50,174 nt of DNA from Cytobacillus oceanisediminis (GCF_007830235.1 NZ_VLKI01000008.1:1-50174), one strand, 5' to 3'. Shown: positions 35,049-44,197, numbered from the stretch's first letter. Notes: generated by a model not told the origin, from the sequence alone. Translations and numbers: made by a program.

Positions 35049-35265
35049 TCCACTCTCCCTTTCTTTATCGCTCTATATGTGTACCCTCAATTTTACCAGC
35101 AAATGAATGATCTACCAGCTACTTTCGTTCCCGAAATTCCCTTATGTTTTGACAGGAAAATTCTTTTCTTGTTTTAAATCTACCCGTATTGACAAAAAAT
35201 TAACGTTTTATGCGAAAAAGTGCATCTTTTACTTTTATGTAAATATTGCTAGTTTTTTTATAAAA

Positions 35266-35341
35266 AGCTCCGTTAAACTGCCTGTTGATTTCCCCATCAA
35301 TCTACTTCGAGCCAAAATCAACAATGATCTTTAACATAGCC
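35266..35341 (+). mobile_element. MITE-like element, copy 7, minimal 76-bp form
   Basis: Retains only the two ends: agctccgttaaactgcctg and ttgatttcc, then gccaaaatcaacaatgatct and ttaacatagcc. About 160 bp of interior is absent. Flanks tttataaaa and ttcataaaa agree at 8 of 9 positions. The next terminator begins 6 bp after it. Confidence 0.75.
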
Positions 35342-35346
35342 TTCAT

Positions 35347-35372
35347 AAAAAAAAGACCCTGGCCGGGTCTTT
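35347..35372 (-). terminator. Terminator of the 79-residue membrane protein gene
   Basis: Minus strand: aagaccc pairs with gggtctt around a short loop, followed by eight T; overlaps the stop codon. Confidence 0.75.
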
Positions 35373-35610
35373 ACCAATTCCATGTTAGTGAAAAATAAAT
35401 AACCATGGGAATGAGAATCAAAAAGAAAATAAAGTAAGTCAGAAAAACAGGATTTCGAAGGTAAGCATGCTTCTGTACATTATCCGGCAATTCTGTATCA
35501 ATATCTCCTCTTACAGCTTTTCGCTCTTTTGCAACAAACAGGGTGTATACTAAGGAATACACAAGTATCCCAGCTCCAATTAATAAAATAATCATCATGT
35601 ACATACTCAT
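35371..35610 (-). CDS. Small membrane protein, two transmembrane segments
   Basis: 79 residues. Helices at about 5-26 and 56-75 are joined by a charged loop (KERKAVRGDIDTELPDN). The ATG at 35610 has AGGAGAG 8-9 nt upstream. No family recognised and no catalytic motif. It lies just downstream of ykuI on the same strand, separated by about 100 bp. Confidence 0.65.
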   Translation of the reverse strand: MSMYMMIILLIGAGILVYSLVYTLFVAKERKAVRGDIDTELPDNVQKHAYLRNPVFLTYFIFFLILIPMVIYFSLTWNW

Positions 35611-35709
35611 TTTTAATCTCTCCTCAAGGAAAGGTTCTACACTTACATTTCCTCAATAAGAGCCTGTTTATACTTTTGTATTTATTGGAACCTGCAAACT
35701 TATATCCCT

Positions 35710-36924
35710 TTATAATAATCCATCATGCTCGTAAAGATAATTGTAAGATAAGTCCACAAATAAATAGTCATCTGCATTTAGAGGAAATGAAAAAGTCCTT
35801 ATCGTTTCCCCTGTTTCAATATCGGTATACAAATCGGAAAGAATGCCTTTTTTGTTTATTCTCATCTTCATGATATTTTCCAGAAAGTATGGGCGCCAGC
35901 TCCAATTTTTATGAAGATATTCTTTCTGGAGAACCCATCCTCCGTCCTTCTTGAAAAAATTTGCTGATTTCTGAAAACCATCTTCATCACAGATATAAAG
36001 GCGAAAAGCAGCTCCATCCAAAAGCTGTGCAAGATGTTCCAGACTTTCTTCATAATTGGTTATCTTACGCTTTTTATTTATAAAGTCATTAAGCTTTTCG
36101 TTAAACTCCAGTGTCACCTGGTAAAGCGATTCAAGCTTCTTCTTCTCATGGGTAATAAACTGATGGCATTCATTTTTGAGTTTTTCTTTTAGCAGGTTTC
36201 TTTCAGTAAAATTTTCTGCAGGTTTTTGCAAATAAAATCCCTGATAGTAACGTCCCCCATTTTTCCAGGCATATTGCAGCTGATATGTCATTTCTATATT
36301 CTCGAAAAGCAAGCTTGCGCCAATTTTTCTTGCGAGCATGGATAATGAATAAAGAATATCGTTAAAATTGTAAGCAGAAGCTGTTGAGCGCATTGAAATT
36401 AAGTCAACCTTCAATATGTCCGGAGCCAATTGTCCAATCCGGTCAAGATGGCTGCTTTCATTGCCAAGTTTATCAATTGCTAATTTAATTCCATATGTCC
36501 GGTAATAATTTAAAAGATGATCGAGATGGTCGATATCTCCTTTGTAATTTCGCTCTGTAATTTCCAGGACAATGCGGTCGAGGCTTATGCCTTTTTTTTC
36601 ATACTCCCGGAGTGTGTTCAGGAACTGTTCTCCATCATTATGCATAAGCATATCTGCATCCCTGTTTACAAACAGCATAATATCTTTATCAAGATCAAGC
36701 GCTTTTTCCAAAGCCTTTTTTAGGATTTCATAATCAACCTCGAGCCTAAATTCTTCGGGAATGTTTTCATCCTGAAAAAATGGCCCCAGGCTGACAACTC
36801 CCGCAGGTCCCCTATACCGGCCCAGCACCTCATAACCAATGACACGATGCTCATCCGCACTGAATATTGGCTGGAAATAAGGAAACACATTATCCAAGTC
36901 TGTAAGAATATCCAACGCATCCAT
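35710..36924 (-). CDS. ykuI: YkuI, EAL-domain c-di-GMP-binding protein, likely inactive
   Basis: 404 residues. The EAL domain (about 1-250) has YEVLGR in place of EAL, retains LEITE, but carries AIDKLG where active phosphodiesterases have DDFG. A C-terminal PAS-like domain follows a helical linker (HQFITHEKKKLESLYQ). The B. subtilis orthologue binds c-di-GMP without measurable hydrolysis; the same degenerate metal motif here supports a receptor role. The start MDALDILTDL at 36924 has GGGAGG at 9 nt; ATG 36930 is a nearby alternative. Matches YkuI over its whole length. Confidence 0.92.
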   Translation of the reverse strand: MDALDILTDLDNVFPYFQPIFSADEHRVIGYEVLGRYRGPAGVVSLGPFFQDENIPEEFRLEVDYEILKKALEKALDLDKDIMLFVNRDADMLMHNDGEQFLNTLREYEKKGISLDRIVLEITERNYKGDIDHLDHLLNYYRTYGIKLAIDKLGNESSHLDRIGQLAPDILKVDLISMRSTASAYNFNDILYSLSMLARKIGASLLFENIEMTYQLQYAWKNGGRYYQGFYLQKPAENFTERNLLKEKLKNECHQFITHEKKKLESLYQVTLEFNEKLNDFINKKRKITNYEESLEHLAQLLDGAAFRLYICDEDGFQKSANFFKKDGGWVLQKEYLHKNWSWRPYFLENIMKMRINKKGILSDLYTDIETGETIRTFSFPLNADDYLFVDLSYNYLYEHDGLL

Positions 36925-37106
36925 GTCCATTAGCCTCCCTATGTATATTAATGAATTATTATACCATATTCTCTTTCAGCATTTACTATTCAAAATACAG
37001 GTTCCACAAATTGATAAATCCGCTTGGTTTTCCATAAGCTTAACCTTATACTAGGGCCCTCCTCATCACAAGCTAATACCAGGACATCAAAGAAAGAGGG
37101 TATTTC

Positions 37107-37901
37107 ATGAGGAATTTCCTGTTTGTTTTCCTTCTTATTCCTTTGCTTGGATGCGGTCATTCCGAACTGGTGAGTCCAACAGGCCAAAAGGATATTATGT
37201 TCTCCAGTGAAGTGGATAGCCAAACCCAAACAAAGGCAAAGGAAGAACAGCCGCAAGTGCAAAAACTAACAGCCCTAAACACAAATACGGCTGTGAAAGA
37301 CAAAAAACGCGCTGTAATGCTTGATGTTCCGCTGATTAACCAAAATCCGGAGTTAAAATACGGATGTGAAGTTACAAGTTTGACGATGGTTCTGCAATAT
37401 GCAGGTGTGAAAATAGGGAAAATGGATTTGTATAATAGCGTAAGAAAAGATAATGATCCGCTTATCCGTTACAAAAATGATATTGTAAAATGGGGAAACC
37501 CTTCAGAAGGATTTGTAGGTGATATGACTGGAAAACGTGCAGGGTATGCTGTATTCGATAAACCCATTGAGGAATTGGTAAATAAATTCCTGCCTGGAAG
37601 AGCGGTTAATTTAACCGGCCAGGATTTTGATTCAGTCTTAAACCACGCTTCCAAAGGTTTTCCTGTTGTGGTCTGGACTACAGGCGATTACAGGCTTCCA
37701 GACCGCTGGGAATCATGGACCCACGGCAGCCAAACCATTAAAACACCGTTAGACCTGCATGCAGTAGTACTAGTTGGCTACGATGACAACTATGTTTATT
37801 TAAATGACCCGCTATCCGGTAAAAAACAGGTAAAGGTTTCAAAAAAACGCTTTATTTCTTCATGGAAAGCTTTACAATCAAGAGCCGTCAGCTACCAATA
37901 G
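37107..37901 (+). CDS. C39-like cysteine peptidase lipoprotein (YvpB-like)
   Basis: 264 residues. Signal MRNFLFVFLLIPLLGC has a perfect lipobox (LLGC, Cys16), anchoring it outside the membrane. After a 50-residue polar linker comes a papain-like C39_2 domain: DVPLINQNPELKYGCEVTSL (catalytic Cys87), LDLHAVVLVGYD (His near 216) and LNDPLSGKK (Asn/Asp). Its substrate is unknown; C39_2 proteins are often wall-associated peptidases or non-catalytic relatives. AAAGAGGG precedes the ATG. Convergent with fadH through a shared terminator. Confidence 0.85.
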   Translation: MRNFLFVFLLIPLLGCGHSELVSPTGQKDIMFSSEVDSQTQTKAKEEQPQVQKLTALNTNTAVKDKKRAVMLDVPLINQNPELKYGCEVTSLTMVLQYAGVKIGKMDLYNSVRKDNDPLIRYKNDIVKWGNPSEGFVGDMTGKRAGYAVFDKPIEELVNKFLPGRAVNLTGQDFDSVLNHASKGFPVVVWTTGDYRLPDRWESWTHGSQTIKTPLDLHAVVLVGYDDNYVYLNDPLSGKKQVKVSKKRFISSWKALQSRAVSYQ

Positions 37902-37912
37902 ATGATGAATCA

Positions 37913-37941
37913 TAACCGGCTGATTAAATCAGCCGGTTTTA
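37913..37941. terminator. Bidirectional terminator between the C39 gene and fadH
   Basis: aaccggctga pairs with tcagccggtt around ttaaa, followed by a short T-run on the plus strand. Confidence 0.75.
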
Positions 37942-37950
37942 TGCATGATC

Positions 37951-38715
37951 TTAAAATGGGTATTGATTAAGCCACTGGCCACCATCCATGGTAATGCACT
38001 CCCCGTTAATATACCCGGCTTTTTCTGAAAACAGGAAGAAAGCCAATTCAGCAATTTCTTCAGGCTTGCCCAGCCTGCCAAGAGGGACACTTTGAAGCGT
38101 TCTCTTGGCAGCTTCTTCTGATTCCCAAAGCCTGTCTGCTCCGCCAGTTCTTTCTATTGGGCCAGGGGCAATGGCGTTGACCCTTATTTCGTACCTTCTA
38201 CCCCATTCGACAGCAAGCGTTCTTGTCATGGATAACACTCCTGCTTTGGCGGCTGCCGAGTGGATTACACCTGCACCGGCATCCCAAGCATATGTAGCCA
38301 CCATATTGATGATACTCCCTTTTATGCCTTTTTCAATCCAGTATTTACCGACTTCACTAGAACAATAAAAGGTTCCGTTCAGGACAATATTAATAACAGA
38401 ATTCCAGCCATTGGCGCTTAATTGCTCTGCCGGACAGATAAAGTTGCCTGCTGCATTATTGATAAGGAAGTCAACCTGTCCGAAGGAATTCAGCGTTTCG
38501 TTGAGCATATGTTTTACATGTTCAATTTCACGCACATCCATTTGGACCGTCAGAACTTGTCCAGGGGATGTTTCAATTTCTACTTTCGCCGCTTCAAGCC
38601 GCTCTGGATTTCGGCCGGTGATAACCACATTAGCTCCCGCTTCCGAAAACCTTTTAGCCATATATTTCCCCATTCCGTTTGAACCGCCTGTCACAATAAC
38701 TGTTTTATTTTTCAA
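37951..38715 (-). CDS. fadH: 2,4-dienoyl-CoA reductase (short-chain dehydrogenase)
   Basis: 254 residues. Rossmann motif TGGSNGMG (9-16), NNAAGNF (about 87-93) and the DECR-type active-site region TYAWDAGAGVIHSAAAKAG in which the usual YxxxK is modified, plus EWGRRYEIRVNAIAPGPI. It reduces 2,4-dienoyl-CoA with NADPH so that unsaturated fatty acids can enter beta-oxidation. The orthologue is YkuF/FadH beside ykuE. GGAGGGA lies upstream of the ATG and a FadR-like palindrome overlaps the leader. Confidence 0.93.
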   Translation of the reverse strand: MKNKTVIVTGGSNGMGKYMAKRFSEAGANVVITGRNPERLEAAKVEIETSPGQVLTVQMDVREIEHVKHMLNETLNSFGQVDFLINNAAGNFICPAEQLSANGWNSVINIVLNGTFYCSSEVGKYWIEKGIKGSIINMVATYAWDAGAGVIHSAAAKAGVLSMTRTLAVEWGRRYEIRVNAIAPGPIERTGGADRLWESEEAAKRTLQSVPLGRLGKPEEIAELAFFLFSEKAGYINGECITMDGGQWLNQYPF

Positions 38716-38735
38716 AAGTATTCCCTCCCAAAAAA

Positions 38736-38749
38736 TGAATGAACATTCA
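38736..38749 (-). promoter_or_regulatory. FadR-like palindrome upstream of fadH
   Basis: TGAATGAACATTCA is a perfect 6-2-6 inverted repeat (TGAATG/CATTCA) 21 bp before fadH. B. subtilis FadR sites are TGAATGA-N4-TCATTCA, so half-sites match but the spacing is shorter. A fatty-acid-responsive operator is inferred. Confidence 0.55.
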
Positions 38750-38973
38750 GTCTCTATTTTACCACTAAATATAGAATTTTCGAATTATTTATTTTTTAAA
38801 CTTTTTCAAGGCGTTACAGGAAAAGAAGTCAATAAAGCAAAAGAGTTATTCCTTCTTTTTAATAGCATAGTTTGATAGTATTAGAAGGTACGGCTAAAAG
38901 AATGCCCAGCCAGGCAAATGCCTTTAAGCTGGTATTCCGTAGCAAAATTTGAAAAGATAGGTTGGTATAATAA

Positions 38974-39849
38974 ATGCCGAAAAAAGTGTCCAGAAGATCC
39001 TTTTTAAAAAGAACGTTCGGTTTTGCTGCTGCCGCTTTCGGTTTAAGTGCGGGAGGCTACTATTATGCACGTGATATAGAGCCCCGGCTTTTGGATATCA
39101 CAAACCATAAAATTTCTAATAATGCAATTCCACAAGCATTCGACAATTTGAAAATAGTCCAATTCAGCGATACACATCTCGGGTTCCATTATGACCTGGA
39201 TCAGCTGGAAGAATTAATTGAAAAGATAAATAAAATTAGAGCAGATATTATCTTTTTCACTGGTGACTTAATGGATGAGCCTAATAAGTATTCAGAGGCT
39301 AATCAAATACCTTCTCTTCTGCAAAAAATTGAAGCACCTCTGGGCAAATTTGCTATTTACGGAAACCATGATCATGGCGGTTATGGATCTGACATCTATA
39401 AATCTATTATGGAGGAAGCAGGTTTTATCCTCTTACTTAATGAAAATCGTAAAATTGAAGTTTCTGGAAGCAGCATTCATGTTATCGGCATTGATGATGC
39501 CATGCTGGGAAGGCCTGATATTAAGCTTGCTGTAGAAAATATTGAGGAACCTTCCTATAAAATCTTATTGTCACATGCACCTGATTTGGCTGATGGCGCC
39601 TATTCCTTTGGCATTCAGCTACAGTTAAGCGGCCATAGCCATGGCGGACAAATAAAAATACCTTTTTTCGGTGCACTGGTTAAGCCGCCATATGCTGAAA
39701 GATATCATGAAGGCTTTTACGAGATCGGCAGCCAGGAGCCCCTAACCCTCTATGTTAACAGGGGACTAGGCACAACGCGCCTGCCCTTCCGATTTTTATC
39801 CCGTCCTGAAATGACGATATTCACATTACACTCTGATAACGGGAACTAA
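38974..39849 (+). CDS. ykuE: YkuE, Tat-exported metallophosphoesterase
   Basis: 291 residues. The N-terminus [20 protein letters not shown] (from Ser6) is a twin-arginine signal; B. subtilis YkuE is exported by TatAyCy and binds the cell wall. Calcineurin-type metal motifs are complete: FSDTHLG, TGDLMDE, GNHDHGG, LSHAPD and GHSHGGQ. Phosphodiesterase or phosphatase substrate unknown. Divergent from fadH. The start has a GATAGG-type weak ribosome binding site upstream. Confidence 0.92.
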   Translation: MPKKVSRRSFLKRTFGFAAAAFGLSAGGYYYARDIEPRLLDITNHKISNNAIPQAFDNLKIVQFSDTHLGFHYDLDQLEELIEKINKIRADIIFFTGDLMDEPNKYSEANQIPSLLQKIEAPLGKFAIYGNHDHGGYGSDIYKSIMEEAGFILLLNENRKIEVSGSSIHVIGIDDAMLGRPDIKLAVENIEEPSYKILLSHAPDLADGAYSFGIQLQLSGHSHGGQIKIPFFGALVKPPYAERYHEGFYEIGSQEPLTLYVNRGLGTTRLPFRFLSRPEMTIFTLHSDNGN

Positions 39850-39974
39850 AGAAGGAAAGCAGCTATTTGGCGGGCTTTCTTTTTTCATGGGCTGCCTCCT
39901 CTCCTTCCATACTTTTTACAAGTTCCAAGTTCTGCTTTGTGGGCATATATTTAATTAGACCTTTAAAGAAGGGA

Positions 39975-40481
39975 ATGGTTTTTATTTATCATATTGTAAA
40001 GCCAGGTGAGACCCTGTCGGTAATCGCGAGAAACTACCGCCGCTCTCTCAGCCAGCTGTTTGCAGCCAATCCTTCCATCACAAATCCCAATCTAATCTTT
40101 CCCGGGCAGCAAATATTAATCCCAGGCCTTCCAAACCCTGATACAATTCCATATACCATCATCGTTTCACGTGGAAAAAGAAATTTAACTCTTTTAAAAA
40201 ACGGTGCTGTTCAAAAGGTGTATCCAATCGCTGTAGGCAAAATGCTTACCCAAACGCCTATTGGGGAATTTGTTATTGTGAACCGAGAGCCTAATCCCGG
40301 TGGCCCTTATGGTGTGATGTGGCTATCCTTATCAAAATCCGGATACGGGATCCATGGGACCAATAATCCTGCATCCATTGGCCAATTTGTTTCTAAAGGC
40401 TGTATTCGAATGTATAACGAAAATGTATTGGAATTAGCCCGGATTGTACCCAATGGCACTAGGGTGCTCATACAGCCATAA
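39975..40481 (+). CDS. ykuD: YkuD, LysM-L,D-transpeptidase
   Basis: 168 residues. A LysM domain (about 4-50, [18 protein letters not shown]) binds peptidoglycan; the YkuD domain has HGTN (His127) and SKGCIRM (catalytic Cys143). It makes 3-3 cross-links, in B. subtilis in the spore coat/cortex. No signal peptide is visible, as in the B. subtilis protein. The start at 39975 ([11 protein letters not shown]) has AAGAAGGG upstream; a longer frame to 39867 adds non-homologous residues. Follows ykuE, probably with its own promoter. Confidence 0.94.
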   Translation: MVFIYHIVKPGETLSVIARNYRRSLSQLFAANPSITNPNLIFPGQQILIPGLPNPDTIPYTIIVSRGKRNLTLLKNGAVQKVYPIAVGKMLTQTPIGEFVIVNREPNPGGPYGVMWLSLSKSGYGIHGTNNPASIGQFVSKGCIRMYNENVLELARIVPNGTRVLIQP

Positions 40482-40568
40482 ATATTTTTTAAAAATAAAT
40501 CCCCCAGTATAAGCTTTCGTCGAAAAAGGCGAAAGCTTTTTAATATTTTGGTTGATATTCCCTCACCT

Positions 40569-40604
40569 TTGACATATCATAATGATATATCTATTAGATA
40601 TATC
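40569..40604 (+). promoter_or_regulatory. Promoter with nested operator dyads for the padR-MFS operon
   Basis: -35 TTGACA (40569-40574), 17-nt spacer and -10 TATTAG (40592-40597). Overlapping it are ATATCAT-A-ATGATAT (40574-40588) and GATATATC-5-GATATATC (40584-40604). Such dyads over the promoter fit autorepression by the PadR protein encoded 30 bp downstream. Confidence 0.65.
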
Positions 40605-40633
40605 AAACTGATACATTGAAGGGGGAATCTTTT

Positions 40634-41242
40634 TTGTCTGTCGAGCACACATTACTAGCTGTTCTCAGCTTTTGGCCCAGCACCGGCTATAACATTAAAT
40701 CCGAATTTGAGCACAAAGCTGCGGGGCTTTATTGGGGAATGAGCTATGGAAGCATCTATCCGAAATTAAAAAAACTTGAGGATGAAGGATTTATTTATAC
40801 GGTTGAACAAGAGGATGAAGGCCGGAAGAAAAAGTTGTATGAACTTACCTCTAAAGGCTGGGAAGAATTTGAAAACTGGCTTAAAGTTCCTCCTTCCTAT
40901 CCAGTCATTAAAGATGAATTGCTAATGAAGATGTCCACCTGGCATGAGGATATGGATTATGATATTTTAATTACCCATTTAACAAAAAGGAAGGAAGAAA
41001 CAGAAGATATTCTCAGGTTTGTAAAAGAGTGGCCACAAAATGGATATTCTTATATCAGCAAGCTTGGAACTCTGTCAATTCGCTTTGCCGAAATGAGATT
41101 GGAAACTGAATTGAAATGGATTGCAGAATCAATAGAGGCTTTGAAAAAAGATGACCTTCCCAATGGCCAGGACCCCCATGGAAATACGGAAAAACTGCTT
41201 GAAAGGCGGAGAAAGGCAATTGGCGAAAAAAAGGAGAAATGA
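40634..41242 (+). CDS. PadR-family transcriptional regulator
   Basis: 202 residues. PadR winged helix (about 5-85): LAVLSFWPSTGYNIKSEFEH, YGSIYPKLKKLEDEGFIYTV and RKKKLYELTSKGWEEFENWL. The C-terminal part is helical (Vir/PadR_C, about 90-180), mediating dimerisation. Typically a repressor released by a toxic small molecule. The TTG at 40634 is chosen because the GAAGGGGG stretch lies 9 nt upstream; the in-frame TTG at 40616 overlaps that site. It is 3 bp before an MFS exporter gene, its likely target. Confidence 0.88.
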   Translation: MSVEHTLLAVLSFWPSTGYNIKSEFEHKAAGLYWGMSYGSIYPKLKKLEDEGFIYTVEQEDEGRKKKLYELTSKGWEEFENWLKVPPSYPVIKDELLMKMSTWHEDMDYDILITHLTKRKEETEDILRFVKEWPQNGYSYISKLGTLSIRFAEMRLETELKWIAESIEALKKDDLPNGQDPHGNTEKLLERRRKAIGEKKEK

Positions 41243-41245
41243 TCA

Positions 41246-42520
41246 ATGAAAGCAGGCATTTTTAAACCTTTAAAATCGAAGCCCTTCCGATCGCTATTTG
41301 GCGCCCAGCTTTTTTCCGACCTCGGAAACTGGCTGGACCTTATCGCCCTCCAGGTTATTGTTGCCTACCATTGGGGCTTGGATGAAACCGCTATCGCTTC
41401 AGTCATCATTGTTCTGGGACTGCCCTGGGTGATAATTGGTCCCTTCGCTAGTGTGTTCGTCGATCGATTACCCAAAAAGGCTGTCATGATTGTTTGCCTG
41501 CTTTTAAGAGTTGTATTTGTGGCAGGGTTATTTTTCGCTCCAAACCTTTATATCTTGCTATTGTTTGTATTTTTAAAAGGTACCGTGTCTGCCCTATACG
41601 ACCCTGCCAGACAAAGTGCCATCAGGATGATTGTTCCTGACAGCCTGCTTCCGGAGGCGGTTACTCTTAGCCAGCTTTCCGTTAACATGATGAAAATCGC
41701 AGGTCCTGCTTTAGGGGGCGGGATCATAGCCCTTTTTGGCCCGAAAAGCCCCTTCTTATTTGAAGCAGCCGGGTTTTTAATAGCTGTTATCTTTTTATTG
41801 TTTCTCCCCAATTTAAAAAAACTTGAGAAATCGGAGGAAATTGAACCTGCCGGCAAACCGGAAAAACGAAAGTACTGGTTTGATTTTTCAGAAGGCATTA
41901 AACATATCGCACATACTCCGCTGTTAAAAATATCGATCATTTTATCTTCCGCCGCTTTTTTTATCATCTTTCTATATGACGGGCTCTTTGTATTTATCGC
42001 CCAGCATCTTGGATTCAGCGAAGGAAATTTTGGGCTGCTCATAAGTGCTGTGGGATTCGGAAGTGTGGCAGGCTCCCTCTTATTGGGGCAATGGACAAAA
42101 TGGAACCGAAAACCGATTCATCTAATGGCTTCATCAGCGCTCTTTAGCGGCACATTAATTATTGCGGTTGGATTGGGGGGAGTGGGTGTTTTTAATTTAC
42201 CGCCGTTAGCTTGGATAATAGGTGCATGCCTGCTTGGCCTTCTCGGGGCGGGTGAATCTGTTCCATATGGCTTCGTTCTGCAGTCTGAAACACCCAAGCA
42301 CATGATGGGAAGAGTATCCGCTGCCGCCATGTCATTGCAGACTTTTTCCATGCTGATTGCTCCTGCTGCAGGAGCGCTGCTGGCTAGATGGCTGGGCGTC
42401 CCTTCTGTTATGATAGGAGCGGGGATGGCAACTATTTTATTGGGCTCATTTATGCTTCTGGCCATTATGAAAGGAGGAGCTCTCAACCAGCCGCCCAAAG
42501 AAAAACAAATTCAGGCTTAA
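41246..42520 (+). CDS. MFS exporter (EntS/MFS_3-like) controlled by adjacent PadR
   Basis: 424 residues with about 12 helices. Diagnostic parts are FRSLFGAQLFSDLGNWLDLI, the motif A region FVDRLPKKAVMI, and GTVSALYDPARQSAIRMIVP, typical of the MFS_3 group. GGAGAAATG-type ribosome binding site overlaps the PadR stop region, so translation is coupled. It lies between ykuD and ykyB, where B. subtilis has the MFS gene ykuC; whether this is the orthologue is not settled. Substrate unknown. Confidence 0.87.
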   Translation: MKAGIFKPLKSKPFRSLFGAQLFSDLGNWLDLIALQVIVAYHWGLDETAIASVIIVLGLPWVIIGPFASVFVDRLPKKAVMIVCLLLRVVFVAGLFFAPNLYILLLFVFLKGTVSALYDPARQSAIRMIVPDSLLPEAVTLSQLSVNMMKIAGPALGGGIIALFGPKSPFLFEAAGFLIAVIFLLFLPNLKKLEKSEEIEPAGKPEKRKYWFDFSEGIKHIAHTPLLKISIILSSAAFFIIFLYDGLFVFIAQHLGFSEGNFGLLISAVGFGSVAGSLLLGQWTKWNRKPIHLMASSALFSGTLIIAVGLGGVGVFNLPPLAWIIGACLLGLLGAGESVPYGFVLQSETPKHMMGRVSAAAMSLQTFSMLIAPAAGALLARWLGVPSVMIGAGMATILLGSFMLLAIMKGGALNQPPKEKQIQA

Positions 42521-42567
42521 ATCCTTTCAAAACAATTGTATGGATACTCATGTTGGTTTTATTGAAT

Positions 42568-42600
42568 AAAAGGGGTATAATAAGACTATACCCCTTTACA
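42568..42600 (+). terminator. Terminator of the padR-MFS operon
   Basis: aaaggggtat pairs with atacccctttt-type sequence around a short A-rich loop. It lies only about 20 bp before ykyB, so could also be part of the ykyB leader. Confidence 0.55.
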
Positions 42601-42620
42601 ATATGAAAGGAGCCATAAAA

Positions 42621-43088
42621 TTGAATTCGGACAAGAAACAAAATCCCCATCTGCATCCAACGGTTGAAAACCTCTCACAAGCCATCTTCACCGTTAACCG
42701 CCATGCAAAAACAGCACCAAACCCTAAGTTTTTATATAAGCTCAAGCATGATGCGCTTCAAAAACTTATTAAAGAAGGAAAAGCCAGCAAGGTAGGGCTT
42801 CACTACTCAGGCAATCCCAAAAACAGCCAGCAGCAGTCAGATGTGTTAGTGAAATGCGGAAATTATTCTTTTCACCTGCCGCCTTCCAAGGAAGATTTTT
42901 CGCAGCTGCCCCATCTTGGAAAACTTGATTCCTATGTAAGAAATCCTAAAGCTTCCCTATCTCTTAACACTGCGAAAAAGCTGCTCATGGCTTATACAGG
43001 CTTAAAAGAATATAACAGCACACCGCACCAGAAGAAACCGCGCTATGAAAAGCCAGTATTCAAGAAGCTGGGCGAAAGTTATTTTTAA
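42621..43088 (+). CDS. ykyB: YkyB family protein
   Basis: 155 residues. HPTVENLSQAIFTVNRHAKT, LYKLKHDALQKLIKEGKA and the C-terminal KPVFKKLGESYF match B. subtilis YkyB closely as remembered. It is basic, soluble and of unknown function. The TTG start at 42621 follows AAAGGAG by 8 nt and restores the expected length; an upstream ATG overlaps that site. Position between the MFS gene and cheV is conserved. Confidence 0.9.
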   Translation: MNSDKKQNPHLHPTVENLSQAIFTVNRHAKTAPNPKFLYKLKHDALQKLIKEGKASKVGLHYSGNPKNSQQQSDVLVKCGNYSFHLPPSKEDFSQLPHLGKLDSYVRNPKASLSLNTAKKLLMAYTGLKEYNSTPHQKKPRYEKPVFKKLGESYF

Positions 43089-43095
43089 AAGCAAG

Positions 43096-43120
43096 AAAGC
43101 TGGGGATACCCAGCTTTTTA
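43096..43120. terminator. Bidirectional terminator between ykyB and cheV
   Basis: aaagctggg pairs with cccagcttt around gata, then a T-run. Convergent genes on both sides. Confidence 0.8.
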
Positions 43121-44023
43121 TCATGCATATTGATCAATTAGAATCACCAGCTCAGCAATCTCGGGCTTGCTTACCTGCGCATCTGCACCCACCATTAGCC
43201 CTTTATGGCGGAGATCCTCCGTTATCAGGGAGGAAAAGATAATAACAGGAATGCCGGAAAGCTGCGGATGATCTTTTATCTTCTTAGTGAGATGATGGCC
43301 ATCCATTTGCGGCATTTCAATATCTGTTATCATTAGCTGAACTTCCTGAGTGATATTACATCCTGATTCTATTAGGGATACCAAATACTTATAAGCATCC
43401 TGCCCATTCTCAAAGAATTCAAGATTGGAGAAGCCGGCTTCATTCAAAGTATCATGCAGCAGCTTTCTCAGTAACGGTGAATCCTCTGCAATAACCAGCC
43501 TCTTATTAGACCTTTCCCTCTTGCCGAGCTTCTGCACCTTTTGGATGCTAATCCCCGAATCTGGATTAATCTCCGTAACCATTTTTTCAAAATCTAATAG
43601 GAGCACCATTTCACCTTGAAGCTTGATTACGCCGATTACTTGGCTATCTGGCCCCTGATACATTTCAGATGGCTTTTCAATCTGGTCCCAGGAGATTCGA
43701 TGGATTTGTGAAACATTATGTACATGGAAAACAATTTTTTGCTGATTAAATTCAGTAACAATAAACTTATCCTGCTGCGGATTTTCAGAAGGCTCCATGC
43801 CTAGTGAAGCTGCCACATTAACTACTGGTAGAACTTCTCCCCGCAATTCCATAATCCCCTCAATGTGCTTGTGAGAATGCGGTACCGGAATCACCTGCCC
43901 CGGATTGATAATTTCCTTTACTTTAATAACATTAATACCAAATTTATTTCTGCCAATTGAAAATTCAACAATTTCCAACTCATTCGTTCCGCTCTCCAGC
44001 AAAATGCCTTTTTTCTGCTCCAT
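43121..44023 (-). CDS. cheV: CheV, chemotaxis coupling protein with receiver domain
   Basis: 300 residues. A CheW-like domain (about 12-155: FSIGRNKFGINVIKVKEI, HIEGIMELRGEVLPVVNV) couples receptors to CheA; the receiver domain (175-300) has the phosphorylated Asp234 in MITDIEMPQMDG, acidic pair Glu180-Asp181, Ser in IFSSL and Lys in VSKPE. It functions in sensory adaptation. The start MEQKKGILLESG at 44023 is chosen over a long upstream open frame that has no homology; the ribosome binding site is AAGGGCGAAAG. Presence implies motility genes elsewhere. Confidence 0.94.
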   Translation of the reverse strand: MEQKKGILLESGTNELEIVEFSIGRNKFGINVIKVKEIINPGQVIPVPHSHKHIEGIMELRGEVLPVVNVAASLGMEPSENPQQDKFIVTEFNQQKIVFHVHNVSQIHRISWDQIEKPSEMYQGPDSQVIGVIKLQGEMVLLLDFEKMVTEINPDSGISIQKVQKLGKRERSNKRLVIAEDSPLLRKLLHDTLNEAGFSNLEFFENGQDAYKYLVSLIESGCNITQEVQLMITDIEMPQMDGHHLTKKIKDHPQLSGIPVIIFSSLITEDLRHKGLMVGADAQVSKPEIAELVILIDQYA

Positions 44024-44157
44024 TTCTTTCGCCCTTCCTATCTGTAATAAAGCATTTTCTCTACTAATATACCATGAATGGATAATTTTTCTTATGAAAA
44101 GTTCAAGATTAGTATGAAGGAAGAACCGCTTCACCCTGCATTTAATCCATAAAGAAA

Positions 44158-44197
44158 AAGCTGCCCGTCAAATTTCTCAGCTTGGGCAGCTTTTTTA
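44158..44197 (-). terminator. Terminator of the second ykuV-like gene
   Basis: Minus strand: aaagctgccc pairs with gggcagcttt around a 17-nt loop, followed by a T-run. Plus-strand T-run also present. Confidence 0.75.

Noticed and set aside
40618..40640. TTG at 40616 as PadR start
   Set aside because: It would overlap the only ribosome binding site; the later TTG has proper spacing.
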